Under the pieces are notes generated by a model. The model was given only the letters and a program-made list of their open reading frames with translations, had not been told where the DNA came from and ran no database searches. From positions 1-8,893 of the forward strand of contig CALFDL010000277.1 of NCBI GenBank assembly GCA_937950415.1: a stretch of DNA of 8,893 nt, written 5' to 3'. Of the stretch, positions 1 to 4,939 are shown in pieces (the stretch's first letter is position 1; each line of letters opens with the position of its first letter). The stretch is from an uncultured Collinsella sp. Its GTDB lineage: Bacteria > Actinomycetota > Coriobacteriia > Coriobacteriales > Coriobacteriaceae. The translations under genes and the position numbers were made by a program.

Positions 1-235
1 CGGATGCCGCGCCGGCGTGGGCGGCGATCGGCGACATCACGGCGGGGTGCTGCGTGCCCCCGTCACCGGTCTGGGCGAATGCCGTGAACGGTGAGATGAG
101 ACTCGATCCGGTCATGGCGGCCATGGTCGCCGCGGTGACGGTCAGCCGCGCGATCCCCTTCGGAGTGTGAATCTTTTTGCTTGGCAGTGCGGCGAAGTGA
201 TCGCCACCGGCAGCGAAATGCTTTCCCTGAGTCAT
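1..235 (-). CDS. Exported protein, N-terminal part only (runs off the left edge)
   Basis: The frame is open from an ATG at 235 to the window edge and gives 78 residues. The N-terminus is a long export signal. A basic stretch (KKIHTPKGIAR, residues 20-30) is followed by a hydrophobic, small-residue core (about 31-50) and a likely signal peptidase I site after residue 54 (TAFA before QTGDG). The start of the mature part is Gly/Thr/Ala-rich. Long signal peptides of this type are common on large surface or secreted proteins of Gram-positive bacteria, but no domain is visible here, so the function is unknown. A purine-rich AAAGGAATGGAA stretch upstream could serve as the ribosome-binding site. A shorter-lived competing minus frame (63-293) lacks these signals. 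The gene is divergent from the HTH regulator, with that regulator's putative operator between them. Confidence 0.72.
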   Translation of the reverse strand, partial: MTQGKHFAAGGDHFAALPSKKIHTPKGIARLTVTAATMAAMTGSSLISPFTAFAQTGDGGTQHPAVMSPIAAHAGAAS

Positions 236-301
236 TGTGCTGTTCCATTCCTTTTCCGTGCCCTCTCCGACTGGGCATCAGAGTGCTTTCCAATAGAGAT
301 G

Positions 302-307
302 ATTATG
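302..307 (-). promoter_or_regulatory. Possible -10 box for the exported-protein gene
   Basis: CATAAT is read on the minus strand about 67 bases before the start at 235. No good -35 box is visible. The hexamer at the right distance falls in the left arm of the 319-359 inverted repeat. If this is the promoter, the repeat would cover its -35 region, which would make the adjacent HTH protein a candidate regulator. Weak on its own. Confidence 0.3.
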
Positions 308-318
308 CGCCTTAACTG

Positions 319-359
319 GGATTGTTGTATATAGTCCGTTGGCATAAATACAACAATCC
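319..359. promoter_or_regulatory. Inverted-repeat operator over the HTH gene promoter
   Basis: GGATTGTTGTAT (319-330) and ATACAACAATCC (348-359) are perfect 12-bp inverted arms separated by 17 bases. The right arm ends one base before the ATG at 360. A third copy of the half-site, TACAACAATCC, lies at 391-401 inside the gene. The centres are 30 and 42 bases apart, close to whole numbers of helical turns. Arrays like this around small XRE regulators usually mean autoregulation. That the neighbouring protein binds here is inferred. Confidence 0.65.
322..350 (+). promoter_or_regulatory. Promoter of the HTH gene, probably leaderless transcript
   Basis: The -35 box is TTGTTG (322-327), the spacer is 17 bases and the -10 box is TAAATA (345-350). 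Transcription would begin at about 357-360, at or next to the ATG at 360. There is no Shine-Dalgarno sequence before either candidate start (360 or 375), which fits leaderless translation. Leaderless messages are common in Actinobacteria and for small controller-type regulators. Both arms of the 319-359 repeat overlap promoter elements. Confidence 0.5.
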
Positions 360-608
360 ATGACTCTTTTTGTCATGGATATCTCGCCGCTACAACAATC
401 CTTTGGTCTACGCTGCAAAGAACTCAGATCAGAGTCTGGTTTCTCACAAGAGCAATTTGCGAACCGCATTGACATGGACAGGTCTTACTACGCCTCGATA
501 GAGGTCGGGCGAAGAAATGTCAGTCTTTCTAACCTCTCTAAAATTGCCAATGGATTCAACATATCAATTGCTGCACTTATGACTGGTGTATCCGATAAAT
601 CGGATTAG
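360..608 (+). CDS. Small XRE/Cro-family helix-turn-helix regulator
   Basis: This is an 82-residue protein that is almost entirely one HTH_3 domain (about residues 14-74). It begins FGLRCKELRSESGFSQEQFA, followed by the recognition region (IDMDRSYYASIEVGRRNVSL, about 37-56) and a closing helix (LSKIANGFNISIAALM). It has no partner domain, so it is a one-domain DNA-binding protein like phage repressors, antitoxin-type regulators or restriction-modification controller (C) proteins. The C-protein-like features are small size, the YASIEVGRRN motif and a promoter without a leader. No modification or restriction gene is visible nearby. The start at 360 fits leaderless transcription; the in-frame ATG at 375 (MDISPLQQ) is the alternative. 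Its base composition is visibly more AT-rich than the operons to the right, suggesting acquisition. It probably represses itself through the repeats at 319-359 and 391-401, and it may control the divergent exported-protein gene. Confidence 0.85.
   Translation: MTLFVMDISPLQQSFGLRCKELRSESGFSQEQFANRIDMDRSYYASIEVGRRNVSLSNLSKIANGFNISIAALMTGVSDKSD
391..401 (+). promoter_or_regulatory. Intragenic third copy of the TACAACAATCC half-site
   Basis: This is an exact 11-base repeat of the right operator arm, placed in codons for Leu-Gln-Gln-Ser-Phe of the HTH gene. Its centre is 42 bases from the centre of the right arm. It could let the regulator block elongation or form a looped complex. The identity is directly visible; the role is inferred. 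Confidence 0.5.
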
Positions 609-733
609 TCCATCAATCAGCGAACGAAGTGAGCGAATAAATCGGCGGCGTAGCCGGCGGCAAGGACACGGTACGTGGCCGCGCAGCGAGCTCCGCGAGC
701 GAAGGGGACGGCATCGCCGTCCCTATTTCTTTT
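609..733 (+). other. GC-rich structured 3' region of the HTH transcript
   Basis: Directly after the stop codon comes a run of GCG-type units: AGCGAACGAAGTGAGCGAA (619-637), then CGGCGTAGCCG (a 4-bp hairpin), then CAGCGAGC (684-691) with GCTC/GAGC pairing, ending in the terminator at 705-733. No convincing coding frame runs through it; the frame from 586 gives only a low-complexity Arg/Ser-rich peptide. The AGCG...AGCGAA motif has a counterpart just after the stop of the flavoprotein gene (5541-5559, minus). It may be a structured 3' UTR or part of a repeat family. Confidence 0.4.
705..733 (+). terminator. Rho-independent terminator after the HTH gene
   Basis: GGGACGGC (705-712) pairs perfectly with GCCGTCCC (716-723) around a 3-base loop, followed by ATTTCTTTTT. 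This is a strong stem and T-tract in the right orientation for the HTH transcript. Confidence 0.8.
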
Positions 734-789
734 TAATCTATTTCTCTATTAATTGGTTTCACCAAACTGGGTATTACACAAGCTTCTGA

Positions 790-1032
790 GCAGTCTTTTT
801 ATCAAATAATTCAAAGCTACCGAATCATCAAAATGGTGAAATTATTTACCCAAAAGAGGGAAGCACATCACCAAAATGGAACCGACCAACAGCTGTTGAA
901 AACTTTTATCCCCAAAATGGTGATTTCCTGTTTTCAGTGGAAAACTCGGGAAGTCATAATATTTACTTACCAGATTTACAAACGAAAGCGGTTCTTAGTC
1001 CCAAAACCAGAACAGGTCAGAAGCAAAAATAA
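790..1032 (+). pseudogene. Start-less reading frame, probable C-terminal remnant of a lost gene
   Basis: After a TGA at 787-789 the same frame stays open for 80 codons to a TAA at 1030-1032 in AT-rich DNA, but contains no ATG. The product reads like a natural polar protein, including QNGEIIYPKEG, PQNGDFLFSVENSGSHNIYL and a basic tail KTRTGQKQK. QNG followed by an acidic residue and hydrophobics occurs twice (CAAAATGGTGA at 829-839 and 914-924), a small internal repeat. The overlapping frame 833-1039 does have an ATG (MVKLFTQK) but has no Shine-Dalgarno sequence and a less protein-like composition. I do not recognise the family. It may be the tail of a gene cut by rearrangement at the tRNA, or chance. 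Confidence 0.35.
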
Positions 1033-1043
1033 CTCCTGACCTG
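1013..1043 (-). terminator. Stem-loop downstream of the tRNA gene
   Basis: CAGGTCAG (1013-1020) and CTGACCTG (1036-1043) are perfect 8-bp arms around a 15-base loop, beginning ten bases beyond the tRNA 3' end. On the minus strand the stem is followed by TTCTGGTTTTGG, a poor T-tract. It may end or process the tRNA transcript. It also overlaps the end of the remnant frame on the other strand. Confidence 0.4.
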
Positions 1044-1052
1044 CGATTTTCC

Positions 1053-1128
1053 TGGTGCCCCCGGGCGGATTCGAACCGTCGACACCCGCTTTAGGAGAGC
1101 GGTGCTCTATCCCCTGAGCTACGGAGGC
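1053..1128 (-). tRNA. tRNA-Arg (anticodon CCT)
   Basis: A full 76-nt cloverleaf can be folded by hand, including an encoded CCA. The acceptor stem is GCCTCCG with CGGGGGC (one T-G wobble) and the discriminator is A. The D stem is GCTC/GAGC, the anticodon stem CCGCT/AGCGG with loop CTCCTAA (anticodon CCT, reading AGG), and the T loop TTCGAAT. The T stem GACGG/CCGCC carries an A-C mismatch at its second pair. Such tRNAs are frequent integration targets. The AT-rich stretch 609-1052 lies directly at the 3' end, but no duplicated tRNA end is present in this window. Confidence 0.95.
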
Positions 1129-1138
1129 ATGTTGTATT

Positions 1139-1144
1139 AGTGTA
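1139..1144 (-). promoter_or_regulatory. Possible -10 box of the tRNA-Arg gene
   Basis: TACACT on the minus strand lies 11 bases before the tRNA 5' end. No good -35 box is seen at 17 bases. A small GCTGC/GCAGC hairpin at about 1158-1170 occupies that region. Confidence 0.3.
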
Positions 1145-1197
1145 GCAGATTTACGCCGCTGCCATGCAGCGCATAGCCACTCTTCGAAGTTGAGCCG

Positions 1198-1253
1198 TAG
1201 TCATTGGGGACGTTCTTTAATGACTAGTCGTTTAAGAACGTCCCCAATGACTA
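1198..1253. repeat. Palindromic element with perfect 20-bp arms (REP/MITE-like)
   Basis: TAGTCATTGGGGACGTTCTT (1198-1217) is the exact reverse complement of 1234-1253, with a 16-base loop that itself contains the palindrome GACTAGTC. AATGACTAGT occurs as a direct repeat in the loop (1219-1228) and across the right end (1246-1255). The right arm supplies the TAG stop codon of manO, so the element overlaps the gene end. Neither strand has a T-tract after the stem, so it is not a classic terminator. From memory, GGGGACGTTCTT-type palindromes are linked to IS200-like/RAYT transposases in various bacteria. No transposase is present here. Confidence 0.7.
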
Positions 1254-1649
1254 GTTGCCCCTGTGGAAGAGGCTTTTGATAGCGCTTGGGATGCTCTTGG
1301 CACCCTTGGCGGTCACGTCGATAAAGTCGGGCGAGCGCACGAGCTTGTCCTCGTCCACGTACTTGCGCACCGCGCGAAGCGTCTCTTTGTCGTCGCGCGT
1401 CGAAAACGTAAAGTGGCCGTTATCCTTGGTAAAGATGGCAAAGCGCGTAATCTTCTTGGTGCCGCGCAAAACCTCGGCCGCGATGTAGTCGACCTCGTCC
1501 CACGGGATTTGAATATAATCCTCGGGATTGCGCTCGTTGTAATACTCGAACGCCTTATTGCCCACCATCACGTTGCCGTGGCTGGTAAGCCCCATCAGGC
1601 AGGTTGCCGGCGTTGCCAGATCGACCGTGCTGTTCTGAGATTGCGCCAT
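1251..1649 (-). CDS. manO: DUF956 family protein of the mannose PTS operon (ManO-like)
   Basis: This is a 132-residue soluble protein of the usual DUF956 size, with the typical opening TPATCLMGLTSHGNVMVGNKAFEYYN and the IQIPWDEVDYIAAEV segment, ending in a basic tail. DUF956 genes sit at the 3' end of mannose-family PTS operons in many Gram-positive bacteria. The biochemical role is unproven; an effect on operon expression has been suggested for ManO. The start at 1649 has GGAGGG ten bases upstream. An in-frame ATG at 1688 lies inside the terminator hairpin and is unlikely. It is downstream of manZ and separated from it by a hairpin terminator, so it is probably translated at a lower level from read-through. 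The TAG stop lies inside the 1198-1253 palindrome, which raises the chance that the last residues were altered by insertion of that element. Confidence 0.85.
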   Translation of the reverse strand: MAQSQNSTVDLATPATCLMGLTSHGNVMVGNKAFEYYNERNPEDYIQIPWDEVDYIAAEVLRGTKKITRFAIFTKDNGHFTFSTRDDKETLRAVRKYVDEDKLVRSPDFIDVTAKGAKSIPSAIKSLFHRGN

Positions 1650-1663
1650 GCGCGCCTCGCCCT

Positions 1664-1714
1664 CCAAATAAAACAAATCGGACCGCATCCAGTGTACCCA
1701 CCGGGTGCGGTCCG
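1664..1714 (-). terminator. Intra-operon hairpin terminator between manZ and manO
   Basis: CGGACCGCATCC (1679-1690) pairs with GGGTGCGGTCCG (1703-1714) over 12 positions with one T-G wobble. On the minus strand the stem is followed by ATTTGTTTTATTTGG. The stem and T-rich tail fit a rho-independent terminator placed 57 bases after the manZ stop, and it runs into the manO ribosome-binding site. It probably reduces, rather than abolishes, manO transcription, because there is no room for a separate promoter after it. Confidence 0.7.
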
Positions 1715-1770
1715 TTTCAATGGCTCAAAAGCCCTTGCTCAGCAAACCTCGGTCTTAAGCCGAAGCGTGC

Positions 1771-2691
1771 TTACATGAAGCCGCAGACGCGACCGATGAT
1801 GCCGATGGCGAAGAGAGCCAGGATGATGACGATCGGGCTGACCTTCTTCTTGAGGAGCTTGCAGACCAGCAGGGTCAGGCACACGGCGGCAAGGCCGGGG
1901 ATGAGCTGATCGAGGTTGGCCTGAAGCGTGGTGACCTTCACCTGATCAAGGGCGTTAGCACCGATGGAGTTATACATCGTCAGTGCTTCCTTGACACCCT
2001 CAGAACCGGAGGGCAGGTTAGCCCAGTCGATAAAGGCGCCAGCAGACTGCGTGACCTTGGAGACGACCGGGGTGAAGGAGATGGACACCCAGCGCTCGAC
2101 CAGGGCGCCGATGATGAACATACCAAGGATGGAAGCACCCTCGGTGACCTTGCCCATCAGACCGCCGGAGAGGTCCTTGGCGATGGAGGAGCCGACCTTG
2201 TAGCCAAACTCCTGCGTGTACCACAGGAAAGCGTAACGGATGATGTTCCACGCGAAGAAGAACAGCAGCGGACCGACGATGCTGCCGGACATGGCCAGGG
2301 AAGCGCCCAGAGCGCCCAGAATCGGGCGAAGGGTGAACCAGAAGGCGGGGTCGCCGACGCCGGCGAGCGGGCCCATCATACCGACCTTGACGCCCTGAAT
2401 GGCGACGTCGTCAATCGGGGCACCGTTGGCGCGCTCCTCCTCGAGAGCGAGGGTAACGCCAATGACGGGGGCGGAAACATAGGGGTGGGTGTTATAGAAC
2501 TCCAGGTGGCGCTTAAGAGCGGCAATCTGGTCATCCTTGCTGGTGTAGAGCTTCTTGATCGCAGGGATCATTGCGAAGCACCAGCCGCCGTTCTGCATAC
2601 GCTCGTAGTTCCACGAGCCCTGAAGGAACTGATGACGGAAGCAAACCTTCTTGCGGTCAGCCTTGGTGAGCTGAATCTTGTTCTCTGCCAT
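1771..2691 (-). CDS. manZ: PTS mannose-family transporter subunit IID
   Basis: This is a 306-residue membrane subunit of the sugar channel, which with EIIC moves the sugar while EIIB phosphorylates it. The N-terminus (LTKADRKKVCFRHQFLQGSWNYERMQ...) and the GPLAGVGDPAFWFTLRPI segment (about residues 107-124) are hallmark EIID motifs. Hydrophobic spans are visible at about residues 130-155, 185-210 and 265-306. The length is normal for the family. The ATG at 2691 is preferred because it has AGGAGGGGA upstream and gives the usual MAENKIQLTKADR start; the GTG at 2700 adds only three residues and overlaps the ribosome-binding site. It begins 16 bases after the manY stop, so translation is likely coupled. 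The substrate (mannose, glucose, fructose or amino sugars) cannot be read from the sequence. Confidence 0.95.
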   Translation of the reverse strand: MAENKIQLTKADRKKVCFRHQFLQGSWNYERMQNGGWCFAMIPAIKKLYTSKDDQIAALKRHLEFYNTHPYVSAPVIGVTLALEEERANGAPIDDVAIQGVKVGMMGPLAGVGDPAFWFTLRPILGALGASLAMSGSIVGPLLFFFAWNIIRYAFLWYTQEFGYKVGSSIAKDLSGGLMGKVTEGASILGMFIIGALVERWVSISFTPVVSKVTQSAGAFIDWANLPSGSEGVKEALTMYNSIGANALDQVKVTTLQANLDQLIPGLAAVCLTLLVCKLLKKKVSPIVIILALFAIGIIGRVCGFM

Positions 2692-2707
2692 ATGTATCAC
2701 TCCCCTC

Positions 2708-3526
2708 CTACTCGTAATCGTTCAGAATGTCGCCGAGCGGGTCGCCGGAGCCACCGCCCATGCCGCCACCCTGCTTGGCCAGATCCTTAAGGCCAAGGTA
2801 GATGAGGGCAAGGGAGATGCCGATGAGACCAAGGGCGATCAGCGTGAGCTGAGGGATGGCAGCAAGGACAAAGCCGAGGACGAAGAACGGCCAGGTCTCC
2901 TTGGTGGCCATCATGTTGATGACCATGGCGTAACCGACGGAAGCGACCATGCCGCCGCCGACAGCCATGCCGCCGGACAGCCAGTCGGGCATAGCGTTAA
3001 GCGCGTTGGTAACGGCCTCGGCCGGGATGACGCACAGAAGCACTGCCGGGATGGCGATACGAAGGCCCTGCATGAGGATGGCAGCATACTGCCAGCGCTC
3101 GATGCCGGAGAAGTCGCCCTTCTCGGCGCAACCGTCCATGGCGTGAGCGATAGCGGTAGCAATGGTACGGCAGATCATGGTCAGGAACAGACCAGCGACC
3201 GACAGCGGGACGGCGACGGCGATAGCGGTGGTAACGGCCTTGGCCGAATCGGTGGCGCCACCGTTGAGGGCGAGCACCATGATGATCGAAGAAGCGACCG
3301 AGGCCAAGGCGGCGTCAGGCGCGACGGCGGCGCCGACGTTAGCCCAGCCAAGGGCCATCATCTGGAGCGAACCGCCCAGGAGGATGCCCTCCTGAAGGTG
3401 ACCGGTTACGAGACCGATAAGCGTGCATGCCACGAGCGGCTGATGGAACTGGAACTCATCCAGAACGCCTTCCATACCGGCAAGCAACGCGACAATCGCA
3501 ACAAGCAGAATAGTGATTGCAGACAT
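2708..3526 (-). CDS. manY: PTS mannose/fructose/sorbose-family transporter subunit IIC
   Basis: This 272-residue polytopic membrane protein is the EIIC partner of the EIID subunit. The first hydrophobic helix is at residues 3-18. The GGSLQMMALGWANVGAAVAPDAALASV segment (about 51-77) matches the conserved EIIC region involved in sugar passage. Further membrane spans run through residues 85-115, 140-200 and 210-248. The C-terminal tail is soluble and Gly-rich (KQGGGMGGGSGDP), ending in acidic residues. The length is normal. The ATG at 3526 follows GGAGGGTCC at good spacing. It lies 18 bases after manX and 16 before manZ, all on one strand, and forms the operon core. Confidence 0.95.
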   Translation of the reverse strand: MSAITILLVAIVALLAGMEGVLDEFQFHQPLVACTLIGLVTGHLQEGILLGGSLQMMALGWANVGAAVAPDAALASVASSIIMVLALNGGATDSAKAVTTAIAVAVPLSVAGLFLTMICRTIATAIAHAMDGCAEKGDFSGIERWQYAAILMQGLRIAIPAVLLCVIPAEAVTNALNAMPDWLSGGMAVGGGMVASVGYAMVINMMATKETWPFFVLGFVLAAIPQLTLIALGLIGISLALIYLGLKDLAKQGGGMGGGSGDPLGDILNDYE

Positions 3527-3544
3527 GTATCGGACCCTCCTTTA

Positions 3545-4534
3545 CTATGCTTGAGCGGCCAGTTCGGCCTTAGCTTTCTTCAACATGGCGTCGAGATCCT
3601 CGGAGGAATCCGAAGGAACCTTGCGGACCTCGAACTTGACGCCCTTGGCCTTGAGAGCCTCGAGAGTCTTAACGTCGTCATCGCCCATGGCGACGGCGTT
3701 GGTGACGACGACCTTGCCCTTGGAGTGAGCCATGGAACCGATGTTGACTTCCTTGATGTCGACACCGGCCTCGATGGCCTTGAGCAGATCCTGCGGGTTC
3801 TCAAAGAGCAGCATGGCCTTGGTGTCACCAAAGCGTGTGTCCTTGACGACCTCGGCCATCTTCTTGATGGGCACGACGTTGGCATGGACTCCCGGAGGGG
3901 CAGCCTGCTCGATCATGGTCTTGCGGAGCTCGTCGTGAGCAACGCCGTCGGAAACCACGATGATGCGGTTGGGGTTGATCTGCTTGGTCCACGTGGTGGC
4001 CACCTGACCATGAAGCAGACGGGTGTCGATACGGACGTGGGCGATCTTGATGTGCCCATCGCCGATGACCGTTCCCGGAGGGATGGCGCCTGCAGGAGCA
4101 GCGGCGGCCGCAGCCGGCTTCTTCTCCTCGGGCTCCAGAGACTCGGGCTTGACGCGCACGCCAGCCTTAGCCTCAGTCACGAGATGTTTTGCGATCGCAT
4201 GTGCAGTGTTCTTTGCGTCAAAGCGCTGCGAATATGCCTCGATGAGCATAGGCAGGTTGACACCGGTGACGATAGCCCAGGAATCGTGGCCCTCGATGAG
4301 CCCGCTGATCTGGTTGAACGGCGTACCGCCCCACAGATCAACGAGGAAGAGCACCTGCTCCTGGTCCTCGAAGGAAGCGACTGCTTCCTCGACCTTGGCA
4401 CGGAAATCGTCGGGGCCCATGCTCGGCTCGAGCGAGACCACGGCAACAGACGGCTGATCGCCAAAGACCATCGAGCCCGTCTGCTTGATTCCAGCTGCCA
4501 AGTCCCCGTGGCTAGCAAGAACAATACTTACCAT
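3545..4534 (-). CDS. manX: PTS mannose-family fused IIA-IIB component
   Basis: This is a cytoplasmic 329-residue protein that takes phosphate from HPr on its IIA domain and passes it to the IIB domain and then the sugar. The IIA domain (about 1-125) starts MVSIVLASHGDLA with His9 as the expected first phosphorylation site and carries VDLWGGTPFNQ. An Ala/Pro/Glu-rich linker (about 128-155) joins it to IIB, which has the IDTRLLHGQVATTW motif with His175 as the second site. The total length is typical of ManX/EIIAB. The start is taken as the ATG at 4534 with AAGGAGGT about seven bases upstream; a GTG immediately before it (4537) is less likely. It is the first gene of the manXYZ-manO operon. Confidence 0.95.
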   Translation of the reverse strand: MVSIVLASHGDLAAGIKQTGSMVFGDQPSVAVVSLEPSMGPDDFRAKVEEAVASFEDQEQVLFLVDLWGGTPFNQISGLIEGHDSWAIVTGVNLPMLIEAYSQRFDAKNTAHAIAKHLVTEAKAGVRVKPESLEPEEKKPAAAAAAPAGAIPPGTVIGDGHIKIAHVRIDTRLLHGQVATTWTKQINPNRIIVVSDGVAHDELRKTMIEQAAPPGVHANVVPIKKMAEVVKDTRFGDTKAMLLFENPQDLLKAIEAGVDIKEVNIGSMAHSKGKVVVTNAVAMGDDDVKTLEALKAKGVKFEVRKVPSDSSEDLDAMLKKAKAELAAQA

Positions 4535-4604
4535 CACATAACCTCCTTTTTGTCTACGTATTTCCTACACGACATGAAAGGAGTATACCTGTTTGCTTTG
4601 TGGA

Positions 4605-4610
4605 ATTATA
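4605..4610 (-). promoter_or_regulatory. Probable -10 box of the man operon
   Basis: A perfect TATAAT on the minus strand lies 70 bases before the manX start. The -35 position (ATCCAA at 17 bases) is poor, suggesting an activated promoter. The nearest GTTTAAAC repeat (4636-4657) covers or adjoins that -35 area, where an activator or repressor could act. TATACT at 4583-4588 is an alternative -10. Confidence 0.45.
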
Positions 4611-4635
4611 GCTAAAACTGCAAATGGTTGGATTA

Positions 4636-4657
4636 TTTGTTTAAACGTCATGGTTTG
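4636..4657. repeat. Direct repeat copy 1 upstream of the man operon
   Basis: TTTGTTTAAAC is followed by GTCATGG and TTTG. It matches the copy at 4799-4821 except for one extra base and two substitutions. The core GTTTAAAC is palindromic. It sits just upstream of the TATAAT box, so it is a candidate regulator-binding site. Confidence 0.45.
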
Positions 4658-4798
4658 TTACAAGTTGATTACATTGCTATTTTTCGACTCATTTCCCACT
4701 AAAGCGTCGCTCATCAAGTCATGTATTTTACAGATACAAGCATGCTGTTCATTGATACCGATTTTAAGCAAGTGCGAATGCGCTTGTACTGCCGCTAT

Positions 4799-4821
4799 TT
4801 TGTTTAAACAGACATGGCTTG
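4799..4821. repeat. Direct repeat copy 2 upstream of the man operon
   Basis: TTTGTTTAAACAGACATGG is followed by CTTG and contains the perfect 10-bp palindrome TGTTTAAACA (4801-4810). It lies about 163 bases from copy 1 in the same orientation. A distal site of this kind would fit DNA looping or a second binding site. No other role is visible. Confidence 0.4.
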
Positions 4822-4856
4822 ACTATTAGCGTGACTTATGTTCTATGAAACCACTC

Positions 4857-4928
4857 AAAATAGTTGCGGTGGAATAGTTCTTGTTTAAGAGCCAGAAGGC
4901 TGAATTTAGGAACTATTTCACCGCAACT
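4857..4928 (-). terminator. Long palindrome after hypA, possible terminator or REP-like repeat
   Basis: Bases 4862-4880 pair with 4910-4928 (AGTTGCGGTGGAATAGTTC against GAACTATTTCACCGCAACT): 19 positions with one G-T wobble. The 29-base loop contains a second small hairpin, AGCC/GGCT (4890-4901). On the minus strand the stem starts 11 bases after the hypA stop and is followed by ATTTT, so it can act as a hypA terminator. The arm length and design resemble the 1198-1253 palindrome (outer TAGT, inner GTTCTT, TTTAA in the loop), which argues for a dispersed element as the origin. Confidence 0.6.
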
Positions 4929-4939
4929 TATAGGGAATC

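Larger units (their letters stand above)
4535..4939. other. Upstream region of the man operon (405 bases, no gene)
   Basis: This AT-rich intergenic stretch contains, from the manX side, the ribosome-binding site, TATACT and TATAAT boxes, two GTTTAAAC-containing direct repeats, a small hairpin with wobble pairs at 4769-4786 and the 4862-4928 palindrome. A plus-strand frame from 4593 to 4829 has no ribosome-binding site, has poor composition and is not believed. I found no sigma-54 type -24/-12 promoter such as drives LevR-controlled mannose PTS operons, and no regulator gene. Confidence 0.6.

Noticed and set aside
63..293. 76-codon minus-strand frame overlapping the exported-protein start
   Set aside because: Its product is Arg/His/Asp-rich and featureless. 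The frame from 235 gives a proper signal peptide and continues past the window edge.
278..475. 65-codon minus-strand frame across the XRE operator and gene start
   Set aside because: It is antisense to a clear HTH gene and its operator array and has no recognisable features.
609..723. CRISPR array or tandem repeat
   Set aside because: The GCG-type units vary in length and spacing, and there are no equal repeats with spacers.
833..1039. 68-codon plus-strand frame starting MVKLFTQK
   Set aside because: It has no Shine-Dalgarno sequence and an unconvincing composition. The overlapping frame 790-1032 reads more like protein.
1198..1253. Classic rho-independent terminator after manO
   Set aside because: The stem is strong but no T-tract follows on either strand, so I call it a repeat element. 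Rho-linked termination is not excluded.
2678..4615. A 645-codon open frame on the plus strand opposite the PTS genes
   Set aside because: It lies opposite manX and manY, whose motifs are clear. Its product is rich in His, Asp, Gly and Arg, as expected for an antisense shadow of GC-rich genes.
4593..4829. 78-codon plus-strand frame in the man upstream region
   Set aside because: It covers the TATAAT box and both GTTTAAAC repeats, has no ribosome-binding site, and encodes a Cys-rich product unlike known families.
4535..4860. A sigma-54 (-24/-12) promoter for the man operon
   Set aside because: I looked for a GG-N10-GC pattern of the TTGGCAC/TTGC type on the minus strand and found none.
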